Shown here piece after piece: positions 1 to 8,353 of a stretch of DNA of 49,097 nucleotides. Under the pieces are notes generated by a model that saw only the letters and a list, made by a program, of their open reading frames with translations, searched no databases and was not told the origin of the DNA. Position 1 is the stretch's first letter. Each line of letters begins with the position of its first letter. Position numbers and translations under genes: made by a program. Location: NCBI RefSeq assembly GCF_011516945.1, contig NZ_WOTH01000022.1:1-49097 (forward strand), given 5' to 3'. The DNA comes from Acetobacter estunensis (GTDB lineage: Bacteria > Pseudomonadota > Alphaproteobacteria > Acetobacterales > Acetobacteraceae).

Positions 1-207
1 AGGGCTGACTGAAGGTTCCGTTACTGACTTACCAGAAAAAAGGCTTGCCATGCCTTCGATCGCCTGGCGCTTCCATTGGGCGATCATCGTCTGATGCACG
101 CCATGTTTCGACGCCAACTCCGCCAGCGTCAGTTCCCCACGGATCGCCTCCAGGGCAACCCGTGATTTGAACTCCGCCGCATACCGTTTCCGCGTAACCT
201 TGCCCAT
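1..207 (-). CDS. IS3-family transposase OrfA, N-terminal part
   Basis: The frame is open for 69 codons from an ATG at 207 to the window edge. It reads MGKVTRKRYAAEF..., then a helix-turn-helix segment (LTLAELASKHGVHQTMIAQW), the usual start of IS3 OrfA proteins that bind the terminal repeats and supply the N-terminus of the fused OrfAB transposase. The DDE domain (OrfB) would lie to the left of the window. Family assignment is firm; the exact IS subgroup is not determined. Confidence 0.85.
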   Translation of the reverse strand, partial: MGKVTRKRYAAEFKSRVALEAIRGELTLAELASKHGVHQTMIAQWKRQAIEGMASLFSGKSVTEPSVSP

Positions 208-282
208 AAAACACGTCCTCGTTCAGGCCAGATGATAGCTTATCGCCCTGTCCGAAAAATGGGGACCACTTCTAAATGGCCA
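1..282 (-). mobile_element. IS3-family insertion sequence, terminal part
   Basis: The element runs off the left edge of the window. It contains the start of an OrfA-type transposase reading leftward and about 75 bp of terminal non-coding sequence. The outer end is placed provisionally at 282, where the minus strand would begin TGGCCA, fitting the TG start usual for IS3-family ends. The matching end and target duplication lie outside the window, so the exact boundary is uncertain. Confidence 0.6.
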
Positions 283-369
283 ACCCGACAGACTGCTAGG
301 AAATTTACGATAAACCGTGTATCTGATTGCGCGGTTTATGTAGTTTACTGACAGAAAGCTCTAACTTTT

Positions 370-1110
370 ATGATGGATGGCAAGCGGATTGCAGTGGTTC
401 TGCCAGCGTATAACGCAGCGAAAACCCTGCAACAGACATATGACGAAATTCCGATGGATATCGTGGATGATGTCATTTTGACTGATGACGCCAGTAAAGA
501 TAACACGGCAGAGCTTGCGCGTTCACTCGGAATCCATGTTATAGAACATAACAGAAACCGTGGTTACGGCGGCAACCAGAAGACATGCTATGAAAGCGCC
601 TTGGCACGGGGTGCTGACATCATCATCATGCTTCATCCTGACTATCAGTATTCTCCACGCCTGATCCGGGCCATGGCAGCCATGCTGACATCAGGCCATT
701 ATGGTGTCGTCATTGCCTCACGCATATTGGGCAAGGGCGCGCTGAAAGGTGGCATGCCGCTATATAAATACGTGGCAAACCGTGCCCTGACCTTGACGCA
801 AAACATCCTCATGAATGCCAAGCTGTCAGAATATCATACCGGCTACCGGGGCTGGCGCAAGGAAGTGCTTGAAGCACTGCCGCTGGACCTGTGCTCGGAT
901 GATTTTGTTTTCGACAACCAGATGTTGGCGCAGGTTGTCAATGCAGGCTTTACGATTGGCGAAATTTCATGTCCGACACGTTACTTTGCTGAAGCATCCT
1001 CCATTAATTTCCGCCGTAGTGTCAAATATGGCCTTGGCGTTTTGAAAACGTCGGCTGCCTACCGGTTAAACCGTCTGGGTATTTACCGCGATAAAATTTT
1101 CAGAAAATGA
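370..1110 (+). CDS. GT2 family glycosyltransferase (dolichyl-phosphate-mannose-synthase-like)
   Basis: A 246-residue protein with a single GT-A nucleotide-sugar transferase domain. IAVVLPAYNAAKTL opens the fold, LTDDASKDNT is the donor-binding loop, and HPDYQY occupies the position of the metal/catalytic acidic motif. No C-terminal membrane segments are evident, so it is the soluble DPM/DPG-synthase-like form that loads a sugar onto a lipid carrier or glycan at the cytoplasmic face of the membrane. It overlaps the next gene by four bases (ATGA at 1107-1110), indicating translational coupling with a membrane protein that may supply the membrane function. The first of two adjacent ATG codons was chosen as start; no strong ribosome binding site is visible. 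The sugar and acceptor cannot be read from the sequence. Confidence 0.85.
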   Translation: MMDGKRIAVVLPAYNAAKTLQQTYDEIPMDIVDDVILTDDASKDNTAELARSLGIHVIEHNRNRGYGGNQKTCYESALARGADIIIMLHPDYQYSPRLIRAMAAMLTSGHYGVVIASRILGKGALKGGMPLYKYVANRALTLTQNILMNAKLSEYHTGYRGWRKEVLEALPLDLCSDDFVFDNQMLAQVVNAGFTIGEISCPTRYFAEASSINFRRSVKYGLGVLKTSAAYRLNRLGIYRDKIFRK

Positions 1111-1856
1111 TCATACACCCCAGAAAAAATTATAAGTTCAACAATATTTCCAGAAAAAGCAGCGATTTTAATCGCAAGCTTTTTCTTTTATGTTTTTCTT
1201 TTATAATAATTTTTTCTGGTATTATTTTTTTACGGTATGATGATATTTCATATACTGTTCATACTATGCTTGCCCTTGCCAATAGTAACAGTATATATCA
1301 TAGCTGGATAACCTATGAACTTATCCAGATCATAGTGGCGTTGTGCGGCATCCTGCCCGCTTCAGCCACGGCAATGGGAATTGGCGCCGCCTATGGTATC
1401 GTAGACGGCTTTCTCCTTGCCGCGCCCGCAACCATGATCGGGGCGCTGATTTCCTTCGGACTTTCCCGGACTTTCCTGCGCGGCTTCATTCACCGCATCC
1501 TGCGTAAAAGCGCCAAACTAGACAAGCTTGATCAAGTTCTCTCAGCAGAAGGGTGGAAAATTGCCTGTCTTTTCCGTCTTTCCCCTATTATGCCCTTTTC
1601 CATTACCAGTTATGCACTGGGCATGAGCGCCCTGTCCCTTCGGGCTTATGTAATCGGTACGCTCGCCTCACTTCCGGCGCTGCTGGGGTACATCACCATA
1701 GGGGCATTAACGGTACAAGGCTTCAGCTCTGCTACCGATGCAAGCGTTTCATGGGTGCATACTGCCATTCTCGTGATGGGAGGCATAGGTACGGTTGTAT
1801 TAGTCGGGCACCTTAGCCGTGTCATCTCAAGAATTCTGTCTAAGCATATTGAGTGA
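1107..1856 (+). CDS. TVP38/TMEM64 (VTT domain, DedA-like) membrane protein
   Basis: A 249-residue polytopic inner-membrane protein. The first ~50 residues are basic and AT-rich in codon use, followed by several hydrophobic segments. The central part carries the VTT signature region: a glycine-rich segment (TAMGIGAAYGIVDGF), a re-entrant-looking loop (APATMIGALISFGLSR) and FRLSPIMPFSITSYALGMS. VTT/DedA proteins are implicated in lipid-carrier or phospholipid translocation. Coupling by a 4-bp overlap to the GT2 gene suggests the pair handles a lipid-linked sugar. The 5' end of the gene is markedly AT-rich compared with its neighbours. Confidence 0.8.
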   Translation: MIIHPRKNYKFNNISRKSSDFNRKLFLLCFSFIIIFSGIIFLRYDDISYTVHTMLALANSNSIYHSWITYELIQIIVALCGILPASATAMGIGAAYGIVDGFLLAAPATMIGALISFGLSRTFLRGFIHRILRKSAKLDKLDQVLSAEGWKIACLFRLSPIMPFSITSYALGMSALSLRAYVIGTLASLPALLGYITIGALTVQGFSSATDASVSWVHTAILVMGGIGTVVLVGHLSRVISRILSKHIE

Positions 1857-1915
1857 TCTGGCATTCAGTCGCCTGAACACAAAGGTGACACCTGTCCCAT
1901 CGACCGGATAACAAA

Positions 1916-1977
1916 GGCATGAAAGCAGACCGACATCACGAATGTCCAGACGTTCAACTTTCATGCGCCTTTTTCTT
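1916..1977 (+). terminator. Possible rho-independent terminator between convergent genes
   Basis: GGCATGAAAG at 1916-1925 pairs with CTTTCATGC at 1958-1966, followed by a T-rich tract at 1970-1977. The loop is long (about 32 nt), so the call is tentative. Position fits: it lies between the end of the VTT gene and the end of convergent rmlA. Confidence 0.35.
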
Positions 1978-2895
1978 TCAGCCCTGCTGTTGTCCAACAA
2001 GGCGCAGCATGTAGCCCAGTTCGGTCTTGCTCATCTTCTTTGCCTGCGCCAGCAGGGCGTCACGGTCAATATACCCCATGCGGAACGCAACCTCAGTAGG
2101 TGACCCGACCAGCATGCCCTGCCGGGACTGAATGGTCTGCACGAAATTGCCCGCCTGCATCAGGCTGTCGGGCATGCCGGCATCCAGCCAGGCGCAGCCG
2201 CGTCCCAACCGGTCAACATGCAGCGTGCCTTCTTCCAGGTACATCTTGTTCAGGTCGGTGATTTCCAGTTCACCGCGTGCACTTGGCCTGACCTGCCGTG
2301 CAAACTCCGTCACGCGTTGATCATAGAAATACAATCCGGTCACGGCCCAGCTGGATTCGGGCTGCTCAGGTTTTTCGACAATACTCAATGCACGGCCATG
2401 CGCATCGAAAGAGACCACGCCATACCGTTCCGGGTCACGTACCTGATAGGCAAAGACGGTGGCACCTTTCGCCTGCTGGACCCGCTGTGCCGCAGCCTGC
2501 AGCAGGCCACTCAGGTGATCGGCAAAGATCAGGTTGTCACCCAGCGCCAGCGCGCAGGGCGCACCATCTATCCAATCTTCCCCGATCAGGAAGGCCTGTG
2601 CCAGCCCATCGGGCGAAGACTGGATACGATAGGTGAAACGGACCCCGAACTGCGATCCATTGCCCAGAAGCCGTTGGAACTGCGGCATATCCTGCGGTGT
2701 GGTGATGATCAGGATATCCTGGATGCCCGCCAGCATGAGGGTCGTGAGGGGATAGTAGATCATCGGCTTGTCATAGACGGGCAGCAACTGCTTGGATGTT
2801 GCAAGCGTCATCGGATGCAGGCGCGTTCCAGACCCACCGGCCAGCAAAATGCCCTTTATCGGCTTGGCTTGTGTCGTAGCGGATGCGGTTGTCAT
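1978..2895 (-). CDS. rmlA: Glucose-1-phosphate thymidylyltransferase
   Basis: A 305-residue nucleotidyltransferase that makes dTDP-glucose from dTTP and glucose-1-phosphate, the first step of dTDP-sugar synthesis. The signature [14 protein letters not shown] occurs near residue 15, followed by [23 protein letters not shown] and [20 protein letters not shown], all typical of RmlA. The start at 2895 is preferred over an upstream in-frame extension because ATG there overlaps the rmlB stop by ATGA (2892-2895) and the conserved fold starts shortly after it. rmlC and rmlD are absent from the window, so the dTDP-4-keto-6-deoxyglucose product is completed elsewhere or used for another deoxysugar. Confidence 0.93.
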   Translation of the reverse strand: MTTASATTQAKPIKGILLAGGSGTRLHPMTLATSKQLLPVYDKPMIYYPLTTLMLAGIQDILIITTPQDMPQFQRLLGNGSQFGVRFTYRIQSSPDGLAQAFLIGEDWIDGAPCALALGDNLIFADHLSGLLQAAAQRVQQAKGATVFAYQVRDPERYGVVSFDAHGRALSIVEKPEQPESSWAVTGLYFYDQRVTEFARQVRPSARGELEITDLNKMYLEEGTLHVDRLGRGCAWLDAGMPDSLMQAGNFVQTIQSRQGMLVGSPTEVAFRMGYIDRDALLAQAKKMSKTELGYMLRLVGQQQG

Positions 2896-3947
2896 GCTTG
2901 GGTTCCCAGCCTCTGGCCTGTATAGCGTTGGGCGCGGATGCCTTCCCACCAGACCCGGTTGTCTAGATACCATTGGACCGTGCGCCGTATGCCGGTTTCG
3001 AAATCATGCCGCGCTTTCCACCCCAGCGCCTGTTCTGCGTGGGTGGGATCAATTTCATACCGGAAATCGTGGCCCGGACGGTCGTTGACAAACTGGATCA
3101 GGCGTTCACGCGGACCTTTGGGGTCAGGCGCAAGTTCATCCAGCACAGCACAGATGGTTTTGACCACCTGCAGGTTGGTACGGGGCTGGCGCGCGCCAAT
3201 GGCGTAGGTTTCACCGGGCTGGCCGTGTTCGATGGCCCGCACAAGCGCCTCGGCATGGTCTTCGACAAACAGCCAGTCGCGGATGTTCTCACCCGTGCCG
3301 TAAACCGGCAGGTTCTTGCCCTCGATGGCGTTGATGGTGGCCAACGGGATAAGTTTTTCGGGGAAATGCCAGATACCGTAATTATTCGTCGTGTTGGTCA
3401 CGAAGGTGGGCAGGCCATAGGTATGGTGCCAGGCCCGCACGATATGGTCGGACGCCGCCTTGGATGCGGAATAGGGGCTGCGGGGATCATAGGGCGTGGT
3501 TTCGGTAAAGGGCGGGTCGCCAGCACCCAGATGGCCGAAAACCTCATCGGTTGAAATATGATGAAAACGGAAAGCTTTCTGCCGGGCGGCATCCAGTCCC
3601 TTCCAGTAGGTGTGCGCCGCTTCGAGTAACGTATAGGTACCAATCACGTTGCTCTGCATGAACACGCCCGGCCCATCTATGGAACGGTCCACATGGCTTT
3701 CCGCCGCAAGGTGCATGACGGCATCGGGCTGATAGGTTTCAAACACGTGTTTCATCGCCGGAGCATCAAGGATATTGGCGGCAACGTGGCGGTAAGAGCT
3801 GCTGGATGCGACTTCCGCCACGGCCTCGGGCGATGCCGCATAGGTCATGCAGTCGACATTAAGGACACTATGTTCTGTTTTGTGAATGAGGTGTCTTACC
3901 ACGGCGGAACCGATAAACCCGCACCCTCCACTCAGCACTATCCTCAT
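2892..3947 (-). CDS. rmlB: dTDP-glucose 4,6-dehydratase
   Basis: A 351-residue extended short-chain dehydrogenase. The NAD-binding motif GGCGFIG is at residues 7-13, [13 protein letters not shown] and [12 protein letters not shown] follow, and the catalytic YSASK motif precedes the conserved TNTTNNYG. RmlB converts dTDP-glucose to dTDP-4-keto-6-deoxyglucose in the cytoplasm. It is first in a two-gene operon with rmlA (4-bp overlap). The ATG at 3947 gives the expected N-terminus [13 protein letters not shown]; the ribosome binding site is weak. Order rmlB-rmlA on the minus strand, facing the GT2/VTT pair, suggests part of an exopolysaccharide or O-antigen locus. Confidence 0.95.
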   Translation of the reverse strand: MRIVLSGGCGFIGSAVVRHLIHKTEHSVLNVDCMTYAASPEAVAEVASSSSYRHVAANILDAPAMKHVFETYQPDAVMHLAAESHVDRSIDGPGVFMQSNVIGTYTLLEAAHTYWKGLDAARQKAFRFHHISTDEVFGHLGAGDPPFTETTPYDPRSPYSASKAASDHIVRAWHHTYGLPTFVTNTTNNYGIWHFPEKLIPLATINAIEGKNLPVYGTGENIRDWLFVEDHAEALVRAIEHGQPGETYAIGARQPRTNLQVVKTICAVLDELAPDPKGPRERLIQFVNDRPGHDFRYEIDPTHAEQALGWKARHDFETGIRRTVQWYLDNRVWWEGIRAQRYTGQRLGTQA

Positions 3948-4425
3948 TGTGTCTATCTAATTCCAAATACTTATTGATTGTTTTACGAAATAAATACAGA
4001 TCAGTCGATTGCCTTTGCCTCAATTCACCTCATTTGGTCCTCAACTTACCCATAACAAAGACGGAACCATTCGACCTGCCCTGTCACACTGCCATTGTGG
4101 CGGCATTTCCGCCAACCATCGGAACCTAAAGTTAAAACTCCGAACCCGATGGTGCCAAGGTTTCATGATACACTTCATTGAGCGTAAGTCCAACCGGCGC
4201 CGTACGCGGGCATTGCGGGTTGTGGAAGGCCCACTTCACGATAGCCGTATGAAGCCCTGCCCTGCTTCTAAACACATGCAGATAAACGCATTCGTATTTC
4301 AATGAACTGCTACAGACGCCGCGATTTTACATCCGGGACACAGCACGCACTGCTACATTCTGTGACCATGCGGTCGGCGTGACATTAACGGGCAACAAGC
4401 TTATCATAAGTGCCATTATTGCCTT
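3948..4425. other. Intergenic region between divergent rmlB and GT87-like gene
   Basis: About 480 bp without a convincing gene. Short open frames exist (for example around 4009-4305) but have no recognisable domain, no good ribosome binding site and no coding bias. The region must hold promoters for rmlBA (leftward) and the GT87-like gene (rightward). No clear repeat or operator was found. Confidence 0.5.
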
Positions 4426-5766
4426 ATGGGAAAGGAAAAATTCACTGTGGCAGAGCGGCTTGCAAGGCTGGTATTTCCAGCAATGATTGGCACGGCATTC
4501 TTCCTTGTCATGGTGGCGCTGTACTGCCTTGGTTTCATGCCGCTCTATCATGAGATCATACAATTCTGGGGAATCAAGCCTTTCGATTTCCCATTCGTTG
4601 ACACGGATACAGTGCTTTCCGCGATCCGCTGTATCAACAAGGGAGTGGATGTTTATGCCGCCAATCCCTGCGATGTCCTCAATCGTGTATACGACTATTC
4701 ACCACTGTGGACTGTGCTGAGAGTGTTTCCCATGACACGGGCATGGCTACCTCCGATTGGCATGGGCGTGGATATTATTTTTCTCCTTTCGCTTTCGCTC
4801 CTGCCGGTTGGACGGTCGTGGCGGAATGCAAGGTGGATTACGGCGGGCATCGTATCAAGCGCAACCGTGTTTGCAATGGAGCGCGGGAATAATGATCTCG
4901 TGCTGTTCGTGCTTGCCGTGGGGGCTGCGACACTGGTGTGCCAGTCCGACAGATGGCGCCTGCTGGGGTATGGGTGTGCCCTGCTGGCCGGGCTGCTCAA
5001 ATACTACCCCATGACCCTAATGCTGATTGCCACGCGCGAGCGCCCCGGCCGGTTCATGGCAGTTGCCGCCGCAAGTATAATGGCCGTTGCCCTGTTTTCC
5101 ATTGTGACCTGGCATGATCTGGTCCGGGCATTATCACTGATTCCAACCGGTTCGTATTTTGGAGACATGTTTGGCTCGGTCACGCTGGGCGGTGGCCTGA
5201 CCGAACGGCTGGGCCTGCCGCCTGTCGCCCTAAAAATCATTCGGCTTGCCCTGTCCCTTTTGGCAATCAGTATTGGGGTACGGCTTGGAACGCGTTCGCA
5301 TGAATGTGGCGCGCTCACCGTATTGAACGAGCGGGAACGCGCGTTCCTGCTGGTCGGTGCACTGCTGATCCTGAGTTGCTTCTTTACGGCGCAGAATATC
5401 GGCTACCGTGCCGTGCATCTCATCCTCGTGCTGCCCGCCCTGTCTGTGCTGCGCGATACCAGCAATATCCGCATTTTCCGGTATGCCCTGCCTCTGGCAA
5501 TCGGCCTGTTATGGTCAGGCGCATGGTACCATGACATCGTGGCCGTGGCTGCCGCCACAATCCGGCACCATGGTTACAGCCTTGTGCAGACAGGGTTATG
5601 GCTTGTGCGAGAGGCAATGTGGTGGTCACTCGTCACACTCCTTGTATCCTGCGTGACAGATCTTCTCCTTGCATCGAATACTGTCAGTGCATGCCTTCGT
5701 TATGTTAACAGGCACGCTTATAAGAGCCTGATCCGAAAGTTTTTGAACAATACCAGCCTGTTGTGA
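4426..5766 (+). CDS. GT87/DUF2029-like membrane glycosyltransferase, 3' end altered by an IS
   Basis: A 446-residue polytopic membrane protein with about ten hydrophobic segments. An early periplasmic loop contains VDTDTVLSAIRC and VYDYSPLWTVLRVF, resembling the acidic and aromatic motifs of GT87 (mannosyltransferase-type, polyprenyl-phosphate-sugar-dependent) GT-C enzymes. Up to base 5723 the frame is native; the last ~14 codons come from the left end of the inserted IS1031-like element. Without the insertion the frame would continue past 6658 and stop about 34 codons later. The loss affects only the cytoplasmic tail after the last membrane segment, so activity may survive. Substrate unknown. 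Confidence 0.7.
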   Translation: MGKEKFTVAERLARLVFPAMIGTAFFLVMVALYCLGFMPLYHEIIQFWGIKPFDFPFVDTDTVLSAIRCINKGVDVYAANPCDVLNRVYDYSPLWTVLRVFPMTRAWLPPIGMGVDIIFLLSLSLLPVGRSWRNARWITAGIVSSATVFAMERGNNDLVLFVLAVGAATLVCQSDRWRLLGYGCALLAGLLKYYPMTLMLIATRERPGRFMAVAAASIMAVALFSIVTWHDLVRALSLIPTGSYFGDMFGSVTLGGGLTERLGLPPVALKIIRLALSLLAISIGVRLGTRSHECGALTVLNERERAFLLVGALLILSCFFTAQNIGYRAVHLILVLPALSVLRDTSNIRIFRYALPLAIGLLWSGAWYHDIVAVAAATIRHHGYSLVQTGLWLVREAMWWSLVTLLVSCVTDLLLASNTVSACLRYVNRHAYKSLIRKFLNNTSLL

Positions 5767-6654
5767 TTCATCCGTCTTTACGAAGAGATGGAGTGAATGA
5801 TGACATGGACTGGTATTGCCCGACGTGAACATAGCCGGGAAGGACTGCGATATCCATCGGATATGATGGACGGGGAATGGGCTTTGATCGTGCCATTTGT
5901 GCCCCCTGCGAAACGGGGCGGTCGCCCTCGCACGACGGATATGCGCGAGGTGGTCAACGCGATGCTCTACATAGCCTCGGCCGGGTGCGCGTGGCGCCTG
6001 CTGCCGAAATGCTTTCCGCCGGTCTCGACCGTCAGGCGCTATTTTTACGCCTGGCGTGATACCGGGCTGTTCGAGGTCATGAATACGGTGCTGGTCATGA
6101 GCCTGCGCGAGATCGAGGGGCGTGAAGCCTCCCCGAGCGCGGGCGTGATTGACAGCCAGTCGGTGAAAACTACGGAAAGCGGCGGGCTTTCGGGCTTATG
6201 ACGCGGGCAGGAAGGTCAAGGGCCGCAAGCGCCATATCGTGACTGATACCTGCGGCTTCCTGATCTTTCTCCTCGTTCATGCCGCCGATATCCAGGATCG
6301 TGATGGGGCCGTTGATGTCCTGGCGGCAATACGCAGGCGCTTTCCCTGGCTGCGCCACATCTTCGCTGATGGCGGCTATGCTGGCGAGAAATTGCGATCC
6401 GCGCTCGCCTCCATGGGAAAATGGACGGTCGAAATCATCAGGCGGTCCGATACGGTGAAAGGCTTTCAGATCCTGCCGCGCCGCTGGGTGGTTGAACGGA
6501 CATTCGCCTGGCTGGGACGGTGCAGGCGGCTCGCCAAAGATTGGGAACAATCCATTGCGTCCTCAACCGCATGGGCATTGATCGCCTCGATCCGCATGCT
6601 CACACGACGGACAGCAAGGCATTGTCAAGCTTGAAAAACTTTCGGATCGGGCTC
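5724..6654 (+). mobile_element. IS1031-like IS5-family insertion sequence
   Basis: A 931-bp element with near-perfect terminal inverted repeats: GAGCCTGATCCGAAAG... at 5724 and its complement GAGCCCGATCCGAAAG... ending at 6654, 20 of 21 matching. It is flanked by TAA at 5721-5723 and 6655-6657, a 3-bp TNA target duplication as known for IS1031 elements of acetic acid bacteria. Size, ends and duplication all fit that group. The copy interrupts the 3' end of the GT87-like gene. Confidence 0.92.
5797..6634 (+). pseudogene. IS5-family (IS1031-type) transposase with a single-base frameshift
   Basis: Two consecutive frames together make one DDE transposase. The first (5797-6201) covers MMTWTGIARREH... 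through the GVIDSQSVKTTESGG motif holding the first catalytic Asp. The second frame continues from about 6197 with YDAGRKVKGRKRHIVTDT and ends RTARHCQA at 6634. Removing one T in the run GGCTTATGAC near 6196-6199 joins them into a 278-residue protein with GGLSGYDAGRK across the joint. There is no slippery heptamer there, so a mutation is more likely than programmed frameshifting. The DGGYAGEKL and WVVERTFAWLGRCRRL motifs are intact. Confidence 0.85.
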
Positions 6655-6675
6655 TAAGCGGACACTTGAAACTGA

Positions 6676-6693
6676 AGCCCCCTCGCGGGGGCT
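6676..6693 (-). terminator. Terminator hairpin downstream of the possible toxin-antitoxin pair
   Basis: AGCCCCC (6676-6682), loop TCGC, GGGGGCT (6687-6693). On the minus strand the stem is followed by TCAGTTT. It lies 52 bp after the stop of the antitoxin-like gene. Confidence 0.6.
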
Positions 6694-6744
6694 GACTGCT
6701 CTGTGGCGGCCCGACAGGCCGCCATCCCTTCGGCGTGTGCCGCA

Positions 6745-7005
6745 TCAGTCCGCCGCATGAAACGTCACCTTTATGCCGAACGCCGACATGATGCGGAACA
6801 GGCTGGTCAGGTCGAGATCGCCTTTTCCAGACAGGGCTTCCTTCGCAATATCGTCCGCTCCCTGCGCGCGCGCTATGACCGAAAGAGCATGAGCAAACGC
6901 CGCTGCGTCGCCATCTGCCCATGCCATGTTCAGAAGTTCCTCCTGCATCCGAGGATCTTGTGCCGCCTTGACGCTATCAAACACATCCAGTCCAGAAGTC
7001 TTCAT
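6745..7005 (-). CDS. HigA-like addiction-module antidote protein
   Basis: An 86-residue protein resembling the addiction module antidote family that partners HigB-type toxins. It starts MKTSGLDVFDSVKAAQDPRMQEELLNMAWADGDAAAF and ends with the typical segment DLTSLFRIMSAFGIKVTFHA, with a helix-turn-helix between (FAHALSVIARAQGADDIAKEALSG). ATG at 7005 is preferred; a TTG at 7017 in frame is possible. It lies 47 bp downstream of, and on the same strand as, an unrelated 222-residue gene instead of a HigB homologue, so that gene is the likely toxin partner. The terminator at 6676-6693 ends the unit. Confidence 0.7.
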   Translation of the reverse strand: MKTSGLDVFDSVKAAQDPRMQEELLNMAWADGDAAAFAHALSVIARAQGADDIAKEALSGKGDLDLTSLFRIMSAFGIKVTFHAAD

Positions 7006-7052
7006 CGGGTATTCCAAGTCCTTGCTATTGGGGCGCGGCAGTAGCTGGTTTT

Positions 7053-7721
7053 CTATGGTGCCATGCGAGATTTTCTGATTTCCTTCTGTGCTGTGCGGGC
7101 GTATCCAGCAGCCCGCAGCGACCAGCTTTTCTCTTGGCTGGTAACGCCATAAGCCGTCAGAAGGGGCAGGGCGACTTCAGGATAGGGAATGATTCTGGCT
7201 GGTTCATCCTGATAAGCCAATCCGTAAGCGCCGAACGGGGAAAACCGCACGATCGTCAGATCCGATGGAGCCGGAAAGGCTACCGGCGTGATAAAGGCCC
7301 GCATCGGGCGCTGATGACGCTTGAACAAAGTCACCCGGTTCTTGCCTTCGAGAGCCACGTAAAGCGGCATCGTTCCGATACGGGCATATCTCGGGGCCTC
7401 TGAGCAATATTTGTCGTTATCGCTCACAATACCATCAGACCATTCCATGATCTCGTGATCGTAATCTCTCCCCTGATCCGGTCGGTCCCGATACTGCCCC
7501 GAGATGACAAGCGTCGGGTCGATAGTCTCTGGAACCATGTCATCATAGCTGTAAAACGCATCGGAAAAGGGAAGCGCGTCGCGTAGAAATTTCTTCGGAA
7601 AAATCGCCCTGCGTTCGTAGAAGCGTTCATACGGATCATCGACTTCCGTCAGGCTTTCATCCAGTCGGTCCTTGAACGATACAAAAGCTCGACATGCTGA
7701 AATCAGTTGAGTGTCAGACAA
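7053..7721 (-). CDS. Unknown 222-residue protein, candidate toxin upstream of the antidote gene
   Basis: No confident family is recognised. The protein has no signal peptide or membrane segment. A central stretch (MPLYVALEGKNRVTLFKRHQRPMRAFITPVAFP) faintly resembles the GxHR loop of ParB/Srx-like nuclease folds, in which such residues bind nucleotide. This is a weak impression, not an assignment. The start is TTG at 7721 (no ATG upstream; an AAAGAGA stretch stands ~8 nt before). It is followed at 47 bp by the antidote gene on the same strand, a toxin-first order as in higBA. Its promoter lies between 7722 and the repeat starting at 7785. Confidence 0.55.
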   Translation of the reverse strand: MSDTQLISACRAFVSFKDRLDESLTEVDDPYERFYERRAIFPKKFLRDALPFSDAFYSYDDMVPETIDPTLVISGQYRDRPDQGRDYDHEIMEWSDGIVSDNDKYCSEAPRYARIGTMPLYVALEGKNRVTLFKRHQRPMRAFITPVAFPAPSDLTIVRFSPFGAYGLAYQDEPARIIPYPEVALPLLTAYGVTSQEKSWSLRAAGYARTAQKEIRKSRMAP

Positions 7722-7784
7722 GATTTTTCTCTTTTTGTGATTGCCATGAAATTCTTTCGGTCATCGGAATGTGGGAGAGCTATC

Positions 7785-8353
7785 TTTCGGGGGCTTGATC
7801 TCCGCTCTAGTTCGTAAGGCCGCGAGCCAGGTGCGCTGCCCCTGTCTCCCGACCAACTCACCGGAGCCAGCCGCCGCCCTGCGCTGCGCTGCGGTCGCCA
7901 TCTGTCTCCGCCCATCCGGGTAACGATCGGAAGCCCGGTATATCCCCCCGATGCTCGCCCCCCCCAAGGGGGCTGCGCTGATGCCAGCAGCCTCGCTCCG
8001 GTCTAGGGGATCATCCACCCCATCTTCCTGCGCTCCCTTTGGTCGCTCCGTGCAGACGGGTCCCCTGAGATGACCCCTAGACCTGCGCTGCGTTGCCGGC
8101 GGATCTGAAGGTGTCGGGACGAAAGGCGTCGCTGCGCTGCCTTTCGCCCTGCCGCTGGCAGGTCGAACGAAAGGCTGGGGCTTTGATCCGGTTTTTGGCA
8201 AGCGGTTTTTTCGTGCTGAACGGGAATTTTTTCGGAGAATTTTTGCATTTTTCTCTTGCCAGACCCTTATTATATCGCGTATATAATAAGGGCACCGGAC
8301 GAAAAGGAGGGAGACGGTCTCCCCCATCACCGGGGCCACGGGAGGGTAAACCC
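7785..8353 (+). repeat. 570-bp structured leader repeat, copy A (upstream of DUF932 gene)
   Basis: First of three copies (others at 9813-10383 and 17669-18238). The first ~400 bp are nearly identical between copies and rich in inverted repeats. GGTCTAGGGG pairs with CCCCTAGACC about 75 nt later. GCCTTTCG pairs with CGAAAGGC around an inner CCTGCC-GCT-GGCAGG hairpin, and a competing CGAAAGGC lies just upstream. A CCCCCC/GGGGG stem is also present. The last ~170 bp diverge from copies B and C but keep the promoter/operator and the GGGAGGGTAAACCC ribosome binding region. No credible gene lies inside. Confidence 0.9.
8256..8292 (+). promoter_or_regulatory. Promoter with palindromic operator, site 1
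   Basis: A -35-like TTGCCA at 8256 is followed 11 bp later by the palindrome CCCTTATTATAT-CGCGT-ATATAATAAGGG (8264-8292), perfect 12-bp arms. A TATATA hexamer within it stands 18 bp from the -35. The operator therefore covers the -10 region. It drives the DUF932 gene at 8354. Confidence 0.75.

Noticed and set aside
4009..4305. 98-codon frame in the gap between rmlB and the GT87-like gene
   Set aside because: No domain, no ribosome binding site and no coding bias; the composition looks like non-coding sequence.
5797..6634. Programmed ribosomal frameshift in the IS1031-like transposase
   Set aside because: There is no slippery heptamer near the switch, and a one-base deletion gives the full-length frame directly. 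The element at 41264-42092, by contrast, has a clear A6G5 slippery run.
7761..8339. A long minus-strand frame (about 190 codons) through leader copy A, with similar 80-90 codon frames in copies B and C
   Set aside because: The frames are not conserved in length or start between the three copies, have no ribosome binding site, and arise from GC-rich inverted repeats. The conserved signals are promoter and structure on the plus strand.
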